NCBI RefSeq assembly: GCF_900119315.1
Contig: NZ_LT827010.1
Span: forward strand, 5,861,001 to 5,925,000
DNA length: 64,000 nucleotides
Source: Actinoplanes sp. SE50/110
GTDB taxonomy: Bacteria; Actinomycetota; Actinomycetes; Mycobacteriales; Micromonosporaceae
Reading direction: 5' to 3'
This document shows positions 15,417 to 24,240 of this stretch, piece by piece (within the stretch, counting starts at the first letter, position 1; every line of letters starts with the position of its first letter). Under the pieces are notes generated by a model, which did no database searches, had not been told where the DNA came from, and saw nothing but the letters and a program-made list of their open reading frames with translations. Position numbers and translations under genes: made by a program.

Positions 15417-16491
15417 CGGTCGTTCCTTTCCGCGTTTCGAGGGTCACCCGGTGCGGCGGGGCCGCCCAGGAGACGTCGGTCTCGGACGGCAGGAGGCCGG
15501 TGGCGGCGACCTGCCGGACGAGTTCATCGGCGCCGGGAAGCACGTTGCCGTCGCCGTCCGGGTGCGGGCGCAGCTCGCCCGCCGGAACGGTCGCCGGCAG
15601 CGGCGCGGCCACGATCGCCTCGGCCACGGCGGTGAACGCCCTGGTCCGCTCCAGCGGCGCCACCAGCGGCTCGCCGGACAGCAGGTTCTCCAGCAGCCCG
15701 GTCCGCCCCCACAGCTCATGATGAGTCCTGCCGAGAAGCACGCGATCGGTCGGATACTCGAGCACGATGTCCCCGAGCCGGATCTCCCCCGCGACGAACA
15801 CCGGGGACGCCAGGGTCACCGCCGCCACGATCCGCCGGCCGTCCCCATCGGTCAGACGCAGGAACGTACAGTCATCGGTCTGGATATCCCGGGTGCGATA
15901 CCGTTCCAGCTCCAGCAGAACCGGCTCGAACCCGTCCGCCACCGCCAGCGCCTGCATCAGCGCGTGCGCGAACGGATTCACCAGCGCCCCGTCGAACGCC
16001 GCCTGCCGCCCGGCCCACGGAGCACGCCGATAGTAGGTGTCCGGCCGCCACCAGGCGCCCGCCGCGGACAGGTCACCGGCGCTGGCCGCGGTCAGCTCAC
16101 GGAACCGGGTGAGCGCCGCTGACCCGAGCGCCTGGAACCCGACCTGGCAGCGCCGCCCGCTCTCCCGGACCGCTGTCACCAGCGTCTCGTGCTCTCTCAG
16201 CGAGGTCACCGGCGGCTTCTCCAGCAGCAGATCCACTCCTGCGGCCAGGCAGTCGAGGGCGATCGGCAGGTGGGTGTGCGGTGGCGTGCAGATGATCACC
16301 GCGTCCGGCCGGACCGCCGCGAGCATCGCGCCGTGATCGGTGAAGACGGGCACTGCGGGTTCCGGGTCGACCGGGTTCCGGTCGCACAGTGCAGCGATCT
16401 CCAGCTCGCCGAGCCCGGCCAGCTCGCGAAGCTTGCGCCGATGCGACAGCCCGTGCCCACCGGCCCCGATCAGCGCCACCCGGGCGGTCAT
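15394..16491 (-). CDS. Gfo/Idh/MocA-family oxidoreductase
   Basis: A 365-residue NAD(P)-dependent sugar dehydrogenase. ARVALIGAGGHGLSHRRKL is the Rossmann motif, VIICTPPHTHLPIALDCLAAG and LLLEKPPVTSL carry the family EKP signature, and NPFAHALMQALAV lies in the catalytic region. Members oxidise or epimerise sugars and sugar acids; the exact substrate is unknown. Its start region has been tandemly duplicated (38 bp), producing two short ORFs that lead into it from the dehydrogenase gene by ATGA overlaps. It overlaps the cupin downstream. Confidence 0.85.
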   Translation of the reverse strand: MTARVALIGAGGHGLSHRRKLRELAGLGELEIAALCDRNPVDPEPAVPVFTDHGAMLAAVRPDAVIICTPPHTHLPIALDCLAAGVDLLLEKPPVTSLREHETLVTAVRESGRRCQVGFQALGSAALTRFRELTAASAGDLSAAGAWWRPDTYYRRAPWAGRQAAFDGALVNPFAHALMQALAVADGFEPVLLELERYRTRDIQTDDCTFLRLTDGDGRRIVAAVTLASPVFVAGEIRLGDIVLEYPTDRVLLGRTHHELWGRTGLLENLLSGEPLVAPLERTRAFTAVAEAIVAAPLPATVPAGELRPHPDGDGNVLPGADELVRQVAATGLLPSETDVSWAAPPHRVTLETRKGTTDAQTERR

Positions 16492-16546
16492 GCTCCACCG
16501 TCCAGGCGCAGCGCCACCCGGGCCGTCATGCTCGACCGTCCAGGCG
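16471..16546. repeat. 38-bp tandem duplication spanning a start codon
   Basis: Bases 16471-16508 and 16509-16546 are two adjacent copies of one 38-bp unit with two mismatches. The copy at 16471-16508 contains the real start of the Gfo/Idh oxidoreductase; the other contains a copy of that start (ATG at 16529). Confidence 0.9.
16488..16529 (-). other. Duplicated mini-ORF upstream of the oxidoreductase start
   Basis: ATG 16529 opens a 13-codon ORF, MTARVALRLDGGA, whose stop overlaps the oxidoreductase start as ATGA. Its first seven residues repeat the oxidoreductase N-terminus because it comes from the tandem duplication. It is probably a by-product that preserves translational coupling, not a functional peptide. 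Confidence 0.5.
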
Positions 16547-16591
16547 CAGCGCGTCGCGCGGCGACCGGACCCGGCGGGACCGCCCGGTCAT
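16526..16591 (-). other. 21-codon ORF coupled to both neighbours
   Basis: ATG 16591 overlaps the stop of the dehydrogenase gene as ATGA. The ORF encodes MTGRSRRVRSPRDALRLDGRA and ends in an ATGA overlap with the next mini-ORF. The peptide is strongly basic. It may be the tail of a lost gene, a leader, or just a relay for ribosomes. Confidence 0.4.
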
Positions 16592-18042
16592 CGCCCGGCC
16601 GCCGCGATCGTCGCCGCCGCCCCGTGCCGGGCCAGCTCCCCGGACCACCGGATCAGCTCGGCGCGCAGAGCGGTGTCGAAGGCCAGCGCCGCCGGGAACA
16701 CCTCGGTCACCCCGAGCAGCGCGTCCACCAGCCCGGCCGGGGTGTCCGGCGCGGCACTCACGACGGCCCGGATCCGCCCGGCCAGCGGGTCGTCGAGCGG
16801 CAGCGCGGTCCCGTCGTCGGCGTACCCCCGGGCGAACCGCATCCACCCGGCCAGCACCAGCGCGCCCCAGACCGGGACGGCACCGGCCCGGCGCCGGTCG
16901 GCCAGCGTCCCGAGCAACCGGTGCGGCAGCTTCTGGGTGCCGTCCATCGCCACCTGGTGGGTGCGATGCCCGAGCTCCCGGTTCGCGAAGCGGTCCAGCA
17001 CCGTCTCGCCGTAGTCGGCGACCCGGATGCCGGGCGGTGGCGTGAACGTCGGCGCGATGTCCTCGGCCAGGAAGCGGCGCAGCAGCCCGCCCATCCCGGG
17101 CAACGCCAGCGCGTCGGAGATCATCTCTTGTCCGGCCAGCGCACCGAGGTACGCGCAGGCGGAGTGCACCGAGTTCAGCGCCCGCAGCTTGAGCGTCTCC
17201 CACGGCGCCACGTTGCCGGTCATGATCGCCCCGGCCGCCGCCCAGTCGGGCCGCCCGCCCGGGAAACGGTCCTCGATCACCCACTGGTGGAACGGCTCGG
17301 CGACGACCGGCGCGGCGTCCGCCGCGCCCAGTGCCACGGCCGCCCGCCGCAGGTGGCCGGCGCTGGTGGCGGGCACGATCCGGTCCACCATGGTGGCCGG
17401 GAAGTCGACCCCGTCCGGCAGCCCGGCCCCGGCGACCTCGAGGGCCTGCTCCACCATCCCGCGGATCCGCGGCCCGTTGCCCTGCAGGTTGTCACAGCAC
17501 AGCACGGTCAGCGGCGCGGAGCGGCTGAGCAGGGCCCGGGCCAGCAGGGCGGGCACGCTCACCGGCGGCGCCTGCCCGGTCAGCTGGGCCCGCAGGTCGT
17601 CGTCGAGAAGCAGTTTCCCGTCCGGTCCGAGCCGGTACGCCTTCTCGGTCACGGTCATCGACACGATCCGGATCCCGGGGTCGGCGATCGCGGCCAGCAC
17701 CCCGTAGGGATCACCGGCGGCGTGGCCCAGCCCGGAGAGGATGCCGACCGCGCGGGCCCGGTCGCCGCCGTCGCCACCGACGGTGAGCACGCTGTACAGC
17801 CGGTCCTGAGCGCGCAGCTTGTCGAGCACGTCGCGGGAGCGCGGCGCGACGCCGACGATCCCCCAGTCGCCGCCGGCCGCCGCGACCGCGGCCTCGGTGT
17901 AGATCGCCTGGTGCGCGCGGTGGAACGCGCCGAGCCCGAGGTGCAGGATGCCGGGCCGCACCTCGCCCGGCGTGACCAGGGGGCGGGCCTGCGGAGCCAG
18001 CCCGGGCAGCGCGGCGCGGCCGAGAGTGGTGGTCACGGTCAT
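16588..18042 (-). CDS. uxuB: Mannitol dehydrogenase family, probable fructuronate reductase
   Basis: A 484-residue long-chain polyol dehydrogenase. The NAD-binding segment ILHLGLGAFHRAHQAIY is near residue 30, SMTVTEKAYRL and CDNLQGNG follow, and the catalytic lysine region reads PWETLKLRALNSVHS with the downstream conserved histidine-rich segment. Next to uxaC, the expected reaction is fructuronate to mannonate (or tagaturonate to altronate) with NADH. It starts at ATG 18042 in an ATGA overlap with uxaC. No mannonate or altronate dehydratase is in the window, so the next step is encoded elsewhere. The choice between UxuB and UxaB-like activity cannot be made from sequence alone. Confidence 0.85.
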   Translation of the reverse strand: MTVTTTLGRAALPGLAPQARPLVTPGEVRPGILHLGLGAFHRAHQAIYTEAAVAAAGGDWGIVGVAPRSRDVLDKLRAQDRLYSVLTVGGDGGDRARAVGILSGLGHAAGDPYGVLAAIADPGIRIVSMTVTEKAYRLGPDGKLLLDDDLRAQLTGQAPPVSVPALLARALLSRSAPLTVLCCDNLQGNGPRIRGMVEQALEVAGAGLPDGVDFPATMVDRIVPATSAGHLRRAAVALGAADAAPVVAEPFHQWVIEDRFPGGRPDWAAAGAIMTGNVAPWETLKLRALNSVHSACAYLGALAGQEMISDALALPGMGGLLRRFLAEDIAPTFTPPPGIRVADYGETVLDRFANRELGHRTHQVAMDGTQKLPHRLLGTLADRRRAGAVPVWGALVLAGWMRFARGYADDGTALPLDDPLAGRIRAVVSAAPDTPAGLVDALLGVTEVFPAALAFDTALRAELIRWSGELARHGAAATIAAAGR

Positions 18043-19448
18043 GCCGCCCGGTCCAGCCGGTAGACCCGCTTGGGCAGGTGGTAGGCCAAATCGGCGATGG
18101 TCTCGGCGGCCTCGTCGAGCGGCAGCCGGCCCTCGGCGACCAGCCGGGCCAGGAAGCCGGCGTCGACCCGGCGGGCCACGTCGTGCCGGGCCGGGATCGA
18201 GCAGAACGCGCGGGTGTCGTCGACGAAGCCGGCGGTGTTGTAGAAGCCGGCCGTCTCGGTCACCGCCTCCCGGAACCGGCGCAGACCCTCCGGACTGTCC
18301 AGGAACCACCACGGCGCGCCGAGGTAGAGCGCGGCGTAGCCGCCGGCCAGCGGCGCGAGCTCGCGGGTGAACGCGGTCTCGTCCAGGGTGTACAGCACGA
18401 TCCGCAGGCGCGGGTCGTGACCGTACCGGTCGAGCAGCGGGCGCAGGGCGCGGACGTACTCGGTGGCCGACGGGATGTCGCCGCCCACGTCGCGGCCGTG
18501 CCGCGCGTACAACGCTTGATTGTGGTTGCGCACCGACCCGGGGTGCAGCTGCATCACCAGGCCGTCGTCGATCGACATCCGGGCGAACTCGACCAGCATG
18601 TGCGCGCGGAACGCCTCGGCGTCGCGCGCGTCGGCCGCCCCGCCCAGCCCCTTGCGGTAGAGCACGGCCGCCTCGGCGTCGTCCAGGTCGAGGGTGGCGG
18701 CGGTCGGATGCCCGTGGTCGGAGCAGGTGGCACCGGCCGCCACGAACAGTTCGCGGCGGGCGCGCAGCGCGGTCAGGAAGCCGGGGTACGTGCCCACGTC
18801 CTGACCGGTGAGCGCACCGAGCGCGGCGACGCGGTCGGCCCAGCCGTCCCACTCCATGTCGACCAGGTTGTCCGGCCGGAACGTGGTGATCACCCGGCCA
18901 CCCGGTCCGCCCCACCCGTCGGCGGCCAGTTTGGCGTGCACGCCGAGGTCGTCGATCGGGCTCTCGGTGGTGGCCAGCACCTCGATGTTGAACCGGGTGA
19001 ACAGCGCGCGGGGCCGGTAGTCGGGCTCGGCCAGCCGGGCGGACAGCTGGTCGTAGATCTCGTCCGCGGTCGCCGCCGAGAAGCGTTTCCCGATCCCGAA
19101 CACCTCGGCGAAGACCTTCTCGGTCCACAGCCGGGACGGGGTGCCGCGGAACAGGTGCCAGTTCTCGGCGAGCAGCCGCCAGACGGCCCGACCGTCGGTC
19201 TCCACCGGGCTGCCGTCGATGCTCGGCACGCCGAGCCGGGCCGGCGGGATGCCCTGGCTGGCCAGCATCCGGGTGACGTAGTGGTCGGGCACCACGAACA
19301 GCCGGGCCGGGTCGCCGAACGGCTCGTCCTCGGCCAGCAGCGCCGGGTCGACGTGGCCGTGCGGGCTGATCAGCGGGAGGTCGCGGGCGTGGGCGTAGAG
19401 CTCACGGGCGATCCCGCGCTGGGTCGCCTCGGCGGGGAACAGAGTCAC
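18039..19448 (-). CDS. uxaC: Uronate isomerase (glucuronate/galacturonate isomerase)
   Basis: A 469-residue amidohydrolase-fold enzyme that interconverts glucuronate and fructuronate, or galacturonate and tagaturonate. The metal-binding HxH is H30-G-H32 in LISPHGHVDP. Other family blocks are ENWHLFRGTPSRLW, FNIEVLATTESPIDDL, VMQLHPGSVRNHN and the C-terminal DDTRAFCSIPARHDVARR. Length matches the family (about 470). The start is GTG 19448, overlapping the stop of the upstream oxidoreductase as GTGA; the stop overlaps the next start as ATGA, so the three genes are translationally coupled. Confidence 0.95.
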   Translation of the reverse strand: MTLFPAEATQRGIARELYAHARDLPLISPHGHVDPALLAEDEPFGDPARLFVVPDHYVTRMLASQGIPPARLGVPSIDGSPVETDGRAVWRLLAENWHLFRGTPSRLWTEKVFAEVFGIGKRFSAATADEIYDQLSARLAEPDYRPRALFTRFNIEVLATTESPIDDLGVHAKLAADGWGGPGGRVITTFRPDNLVDMEWDGWADRVAALGALTGQDVGTYPGFLTALRARRELFVAAGATCSDHGHPTAATLDLDDAEAAVLYRKGLGGAADARDAEAFRAHMLVEFARMSIDDGLVMQLHPGSVRNHNQALYARHGRDVGGDIPSATEYVRALRPLLDRYGHDPRLRIVLYTLDETAFTRELAPLAGGYAALYLGAPWWFLDSPEGLRRFREAVTETAGFYNTAGFVDDTRAFCSIPARHDVARRVDAGFLARLVAEGRLPLDEAAETIADLAYHLPKRVYRLDRAA

Positions 19449-20743
19449 CTGATCTCCTCAAGATCTAGGAGGTCTGACACGCGGACGGCCTGTCCGGTTG
19501 CCAGGCTTTCGTTGGCGGCCAAGCCGGTGAGCAGGGCACGGGCGCCGTCCACCGCGGTGGCGCCGCGGCCGAGCGGGTCGGGCGGCGCGTCCGGCCGGAT
19601 GAGGTCGGCGAGCATCCGCAGGTCGGCTCCGCCGTGTCCCTGCCGCGAGTACCCGTCCACGGTGATCTCACGCGGCGGGGCCCAGAACGGGCGCAGCAGC
19701 AGGCGCCGCCAGCCCCGCTCGGCGGTGGAGACCGCGCCGGGCTCACCCTTGACGCCGGCGGCGGCGGCCGGGGCGACGTGGTCGGTCTCGACGACCTCGA
19801 GTTCGAGGCGGCCGCGGCTGCCGTTGACCATCACCCGGTAGCCCTCCCAGGGGGCGTACGCGGTGAGGTGGTAGCTCATCGACGCGCCGCCGGCGTAGCG
19901 GACCAGCACCGCCATGTCGTCCTCGATGGTCACGCCGGGCGCGAAGACGTTGCGGTCACGCAGGTAGCCGTCGTGCCGTTCGGCGTCGAGGTACAGCTCG
20001 CGCATGGCCGGCTCGTCGGCCATCCGCAGGGCGAACGGGTCGCCCTCGGCGGCCGCGGCGCCGTGCGCCCGGTCGTAGTCGCGGGCGTACCCGTGCCGCC
20101 GGCCCGCCTCGCCGTAGAAGAACAGCCGGCCGGCCGCGAACACCTGCTCGGGCGCGTCGTCGAGCCACCAGTTGACCAGGTCGAAGTGGTGCCCGGCCTT
20201 GTGCACGAGCAGTCCGCCGGAGTTCTGCTTCTCGCGGTGCCAGCGGCGGAAGTAGTCGGCGCCGTGCCGTACGTCGAGCAGCCATTCGAAGTGCACCGAG
20301 CCGATCTCGCCGATCTCCGGCAGCGCCCGTTTCACCGCTTCGTGCAGCGGGTTGTAGCGGTAGTTGAAGGTGACCCGGACGCTCCGGCCGGTGCGCCGGG
20401 AGGTCTCCAGGATCCGCCGGCAGGACGCGGCGTCGACGGTCATCGGCTTCTCGGTGATCGCGTCGCAGCCGGCCTCCATGGCCGCCACCAGATACCGCTC
20501 GTGGTACCGGTCGACGGTGGTGACCAGCACGACGTCGACCCGCTCCCGCTGCAGCATCTCGGTGAACCCGGTGGCCGGATAGACCGGTACGTCGAGGTCG
20601 TGCCGCCTGCGGTAGACCTGCGGCCGGGCCGGGTTGGTGTCGGCCAGGGCGACCAGTCGCGCGACGTCGGCGTGGTCGCCGGTGAGCGCCCGGATGAACA
20701 TCCCGGCTCGGGCACCGGCTCCCACGAGGGCGTAGCGAATCAC
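19445..20743 (-). CDS. Gfo/Idh/MocA-family oxidoreductase, first gene of the uronate operon
   Basis: A 432-residue NAD(P)-dependent oxidoreductase, longer than the usual 340-390. IRYALVGAGARAGMFIRAL is the Rossmann start and CDAITEKPMTVDAASC the EKP signature; NSGGLLVHKAGHHFDLVNWW holds the catalytic histidines. The frame continues far upstream but GTG 20743, with GGAGG eight bases before it, lies directly behind the operator. Substrate unknown; context suggests a uronate or an oligouronide-derived sugar. It opens the minus-strand arm controlled by the operator at 20757. Confidence 0.88.
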   Translation of the reverse strand: MIRYALVGAGARAGMFIRALTGDHADVARLVALADTNPARPQVYRRRHDLDVPVYPATGFTEMLQRERVDVVLVTTVDRYHERYLVAAMEAGCDAITEKPMTVDAASCRRILETSRRTGRSVRVTFNYRYNPLHEAVKRALPEIGEIGSVHFEWLLDVRHGADYFRRWHREKQNSGGLLVHKAGHHFDLVNWWLDDAPEQVFAAGRLFFYGEAGRRHGYARDYDRAHGAAAAEGDPFALRMADEPAMRELYLDAERHDGYLRDRNVFAPGVTIEDDMAVLVRYAGGASMSYHLTAYAPWEGYRVMVNGSRGRLELEVVETDHVAPAAAAGVKGEPGAVSTAERGWRRLLLRPFWAPPREITVDGYSRQGHGGADLRMLADLIRPDAPPDPLGRGATAVDGARALLTGLAANESLATGQAVRVSDLLDLEEIR

Positions 20744-20756
20744 GACATCTCCCTCC

Positions 20757-20768
20757 GCAAACGTTTGC
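20757..20768. promoter_or_regulatory. LacI-type operator 1
   Basis: GCAAACGTTTGC is a perfect 12-bp palindrome with the central CG typical of LacI/GalR sites. It lies just downstream of the minus-strand -10 box and 14 bp before the oxidoreductase start, a position that would block elongation. Confidence 0.85.
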
Positions 20769-20773
20769 ATCAG

Positions 20774-20802
20774 ATTAGCGATCAGATGACGATGCGAGTC
20801 AA
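20774..20802 (-). promoter_or_regulatory. Promoter of the minus-strand uronate operon
   Basis: On the minus strand TTGACT (20802-20797) and GCTAAT (20779-20774) are separated by 17 bp, a good sigma-70 match. Operator 1 follows immediately. Confidence 0.6.
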
Positions 20803-20873
20803 TACATGGAGTCTTATGTCTACTTACGAGGCCTTTGCAAGGGCGGGAAAGCGCAATCCTGCATCGAAGGGCG

Positions 20874-20902
20874 TTGACACGTACGCAACCGTTTGCATTA
20901 AT
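20874..20902 (+). promoter_or_regulatory. Promoter of the LacI and ABC-importer operon
   Basis: TTGACA at 20874-20879 and ATTAAT at 20897-20902 are exactly 17 bp apart. The spacer contains operator 2, so repressor binding would exclude RNA polymerase. Confidence 0.65.
20885..20896. promoter_or_regulatory. LacI-type operator 2
   Basis: GCAACCGTTTGC differs from operator 1 by one base. It lies inside the -35/-10 spacer of the plus-strand promoter. The centres of the two operators are 128 bp apart, close to 12 helical turns. Confidence 0.85.
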
Positions 20903-20947
20903 GGCTCCACCAGAGAGAGCCGGATCACACTTCGGGGAGGTGGCATC

Positions 20948-21973
20948 GTGGCCGTGACCATCCGGGACGTCGCGAAGGCGTCCGGTGTGCACATCTCCAC
21001 GGTGTCGCGCACCTTCTCGGCGCCGCACCTGGTCAACCCCGAGACGCGCACCCGGGTGCTGGCCACCGCGGAGGAGTTGGGCTACCGCCCGAACCGGGCC
21101 GCCCGGGCACTCATCACCGGGCGGACCCACAACATCGGCCTGATCGTGGCCGACATCGCCAACCCGTTCTTCCCACCCATGATCAAGGCGGCCGAGACCC
21201 ACGCCCGGCGGCGCGACTACCACGTCTTCGTCGCCGACACCGACGAGGACCCGGTCGTCGAGACCGACCTCGTCCGGGCTCTGGCCAAGCAGGTCGACGG
21301 GATCCTGCTGTGCAGTCCCCGGATGAGCGACGACCAGATCGTCGAGTCGCGCCGCGAGGTGCCCCTGGTCGTCGTGAACCGCCTGATCGACGGGCTCCCG
21401 GCGGTGGTGATGGACGTCGGCGCGGGCGCACGCTCGGCCGTCCGCCATCTCGTCGACCTGGGCCACCGCCACCTGGTCTACCTCGCCGGTCCGCGCGGGT
21501 CGTGGACCAACCGGGAGATCCGCAAAGCCGCCGGGGCCGCAGCCCGGGCCGGCGGAGCGGACCTCACCGTTCTCGGCCCGCACGCGCCGGTCACCACGGC
21601 CGGCGCGGACGCCGCCGAGCCGGTGCTCGCCACCGGCGCCACCGCGGTGCTCGCCTACAACGACCTGATGGCCATCGGCCTGCTCCAGTCGTTGCAGGAC
21701 CGCGGGATCGCCGTGCCGGAACGGATCAGCGTCGTCGGCTTCGACGACATCGTGACCAGTGCACTGATCCGTCCCACCCTCACCACCGTGGCGAACCCGA
21801 CCGCGGCCGCCGGGCGCGCCGCCGTCGACATGCTGCTTCAACAGGGCGACGACGGCGCCACCGGGCAGGTCACGCTCCGGACCGATCTGGTCATCCGCAA
21901 CTCCACCGGGCCCGGGCCGTACGCCCCGGCCGGCGCGACCCGCACCGAGGTCGCCGCATACGCCAAGGAGTGA
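20948..21973 (+). CDS. LacI-family repressor of the uronate island
   Basis: A 341-residue LacI/GalR protein. The head is VTIRDVAKASGVHISTVSRT, the hinge GYRPNRAARALITGRTHNIG, and the effector domain carries VADIANPFFPPMIKAAE and VVGFDDIVTSALIRPTL. GTG 20948 has GGAGG seven bases upstream; the frame is open upstream across the control region. Its position next to two matching operators makes it the obvious autoregulated repressor of both arms. A uronate or early pathway product such as fructuronate or KDG is the likely inducer (inference). It is followed 9 bp later by the binding-protein gene. Confidence 0.92.
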   Translation: MAVTIRDVAKASGVHISTVSRTFSAPHLVNPETRTRVLATAEELGYRPNRAARALITGRTHNIGLIVADIANPFFPPMIKAAETHARRRDYHVFVADTDEDPVVETDLVRALAKQVDGILLCSPRMSDDQIVESRREVPLVVVNRLIDGLPAVVMDVGAGARSAVRHLVDLGHRHLVYLAGPRGSWTNREIRKAAGAAARAGGADLTVLGPHAPVTTAGADAAEPVLATGATAVLAYNDLMAIGLLQSLQDRGIAVPERISVVGFDDIVTSALIRPTLTTVANPTAAAGRAAVDMLLQQGDDGATGQVTLRTDLVIRNSTGPGPYAPAGATRTEVAAYAKE

Positions 21974-21982
21974 CCCATCCCC

Positions 21983-23260
21983 ATGTCCGCACTTCGACTG
22001 TCACGTGCCCTGATGGCCGCCGTGCTCGTCCTGCCGCTGGCCCTGGCCGGTTGCGGCGGCGACGACTCCAGCAGTGCCGGCAAGACCCAGCTGACCTTCT
22101 TCTGGTGGGGCGGCGAGGGCCGCGCCAAACTCACCCAGCAGGCGCTCGACCTGTACACCAGTAGGCATCCGGACATCACGTTCAAGACCACCTGGCAGGC
22201 CAACCAGGGGTACTTCGACAAGCTGGCGACGCTCACCGCCGGCGACGGTGCGCCGGACATCTTCCAGATCGACGACAACTACCTCGCCGAGTACGCGACG
22301 CGCAACGTGACGCTCGACCTCACCTCGTACAAGGACTCCGGGAAGTTGGACCTTTCGAAGTTCCCGGAGAGCCTGTGGAAGTACGGTGTGGTCGACAACA
22401 AGCTGGCCGGCATGTCGATGGGCGAGAACACCCAGGGCCTGGTCTACAACAAGACCAGGCTGGAGGCGGCCAAGCAGGAGCTGCCGACCACCGGGATGAC
22501 CTGGGACCAGCTGATCGCCTGGGCGCAGAAGGCGGGCGCCGCCACCAAGGTGCCCGGCACCATGGACCCGAGCGCCGACTACAAGGCGTTCTGGGTGTGG
22601 CTGCGGCAGAACGGCAAGCAGTTCTACAACGGCAACCAGCTCGGCTTCACCTCCGACGACGTGCAGAAGTGGTTCGAGCTGTGGAAGGGCGCCCGGGACG
22701 CCAAGGCCACCCCGACCGCCGACGTGATCCACGAGGGCAACGCCACCGACATCACCAAGCAGCTGGTCGTCACCGGCAAGGCGCTCACCTCGTGGGTGTG
22801 GGCCAACCAGATGCCGGACATCCAGAAGAACACCAAGGACGAGCTGGGCGTCGTCGCCTACCCCGGTGACCCGTCCGCGCAGTGGGCCCGCGCGTCGATG
22901 TACTTCTCGGTGTACCGCGGCAGCAAGCACCGGGACGCCGCGGTGGACGTGCTGAACTTCCTGGCCAACGACCCGGAGGCGGGCAAGATCCTGGGTACCG
23001 ACCGGGGCCTGCCGTCCAACCTGGACATCCGCCGGCAGGTCGCGTCCAGCACCACCGACCCGGCCATGAAGGCGTCGATCGCCCTGGAGGACTCGCTGGT
23101 CAGCAAGTTCGGTCCGGCGCCGAGCGTGCCGCCGAAGGGCCACGCCACGGTCAAGACCGAACTGATCAAGGCGGCCGAGGCCGCGCAGTTCGGCACCGCC
23201 AGCCCGGCACAGGCCGCGGACCAGTTCTTCACCGCAGCCCAGGCCGCGATTAGCCGGTGA
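21983..23260 (+). CDS. ABC importer substrate-binding lipoprotein (carbohydrate family 1)
   Basis: A 425-residue extracellular binding protein anchored as a lipoprotein: signal peptide then lipobox LALAGC with the modified Cys at about 23. The body fits the family 1 sugar-binding fold with TFFWWGGEGRAKLTQQALDL, DGAPDIFQIDDNYLAEYA and VYRGSKHRDAAVDVLNFL. It begins a three-gene importer and is part of the LacI operon, so the ligand is probably a uronide or oligogalacturonide. The stop overlaps the first permease start as GTGA. No ATPase gene is present; a shared MsiK-like ATPase elsewhere is expected for actinomycetes. Confidence 0.9.
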   Translation: MSALRLSRALMAAVLVLPLALAGCGGDDSSSAGKTQLTFFWWGGEGRAKLTQQALDLYTSRHPDITFKTTWQANQGYFDKLATLTAGDGAPDIFQIDDNYLAEYATRNVTLDLTSYKDSGKLDLSKFPESLWKYGVVDNKLAGMSMGENTQGLVYNKTRLEAAKQELPTTGMTWDQLIAWAQKAGAATKVPGTMDPSADYKAFWVWLRQNGKQFYNGNQLGFTSDDVQKWFELWKGARDAKATPTADVIHEGNATDITKQLVVTGKALTSWVWANQMPDIQKNTKDELGVVAYPGDPSAQWARASMYFSVYRGSKHRDAAVDVLNFLANDPEAGKILGTDRGLPSNLDIRRQVASSTTDPAMKASIALEDSLVSKFGPAPSVPPKGHATVKTELIKAAEAAQFGTASPAQAADQFFTAAQAAISR

Positions 23261-24240
23261 GCGACATGGCTGTCAGCACCCGGCCGTCCCGCCCACGGCC
23301 GCAGTCCGGTCCCGCCGCTGACCAGCGGCGGGACCGGCCCGCCCGGCATCGGGGCGAGGGCCGGGCCGGCTACCTCTTCCTCACCCCGTGGCTGCTCGGG
23401 TTCGCCGTGATCACCGCGATCCCGATGCTGATGTCGCTGTACCTCAGCTTCACCAACTACGACATCCTGAGCCCGTTCTCCGAAGTCACCTGGGTCGGCT
23501 GGGCCAACTACGACCGGATGTTCCACCACGATCCGGCGTACTGGCACGCGGTCAGGGTGACCCTGGTCTTCGCGTTCCTCGCCACCCCGCTCAAGCTCGG
23601 TGCCGCGCTCGGCGTGGCGCTGCTGCTCAACCGGCCGTTCCGCGGCTCCGGCCTGTTCCGCGGGCTGTTCTACCTGCCGTCACTGCTCGGCGGCAGCGTC
23701 GCCCTGGCGATGGTGTGGCACAGCCTGTTCGACCGGGGCGGCTCGGTGAACGCGGTGCTCGGTTGGTTCGGCATCGAGGGCAAGGCCTGGGTCAACGACC
23801 CGCACACCGCGCTCGGCACGCTGATCCTGCTGGCCGTGTGGCAGTTCGGTGCCCCGATGGTGATCTTCCTGGCCGGGCTCAAACAGGTGCCGGCCGAGTT
23901 GTACGAGGCGGCCGAGGTGGACGGCGCGGGCACGGTCCGCAGGTTCGTCAGCGTCACCCTGCCGATGCTGTCCCCGGTGATCTTCTTCAACCTCGTGCTG
24001 GAGACGATCCACGGCTTCCAGGGATTCACCTCCGCCTTCGTGCTCTCCAACGGCACCGGCGGCCCGGTCGACTCGACCCTGATGTACACGCTGTATCTCT
24101 ACATCCGCGGCTTCGCGAACTACGAGATGGGCTACGCCTCGGCGATGGCCTGGGTCTTCCTGCTCACCATCGGCCTGGTCACCGCGCTGCTGTTCCGCAC
24201 CGGCCGGTTCTGGGTCCACTATTCGGACGGAGACGATTAG
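23257..24240 (+). CDS. Sugar ABC importer permease (MalF/UgpA type)
   Basis: A 327-residue inner-membrane permease. After a Pro/Arg-rich cytoplasmic N-terminus come about six membrane segments, starting GYLFLTPWLLGFAVITAIPM. The ATPase-contact EAA loop reads YEAAEVDGAGTVRRFVSVTL near residue 218. It starts with GTG in a 4-bp overlap with the binding-protein gene and ends directly before the second permease. Confidence 0.9.
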   Translation: MSDMAVSTRPSRPRPQSGPAADQRRDRPARHRGEGRAGYLFLTPWLLGFAVITAIPMLMSLYLSFTNYDILSPFSEVTWVGWANYDRMFHHDPAYWHAVRVTLVFAFLATPLKLGAALGVALLLNRPFRGSGLFRGLFYLPSLLGGSVALAMVWHSLFDRGGSVNAVLGWFGIEGKAWVNDPHTALGTLILLAVWQFGAPMVIFLAGLKQVPAELYEAAEVDGAGTVRRFVSVTLPMLSPVIFFNLVLETIHGFQGFTSAFVLSNGTGGPVDSTLMYTLYLYIRGFANYEMGYASAMAWVFLLTIGLVTALLFRTGRFWVHYSDGDD

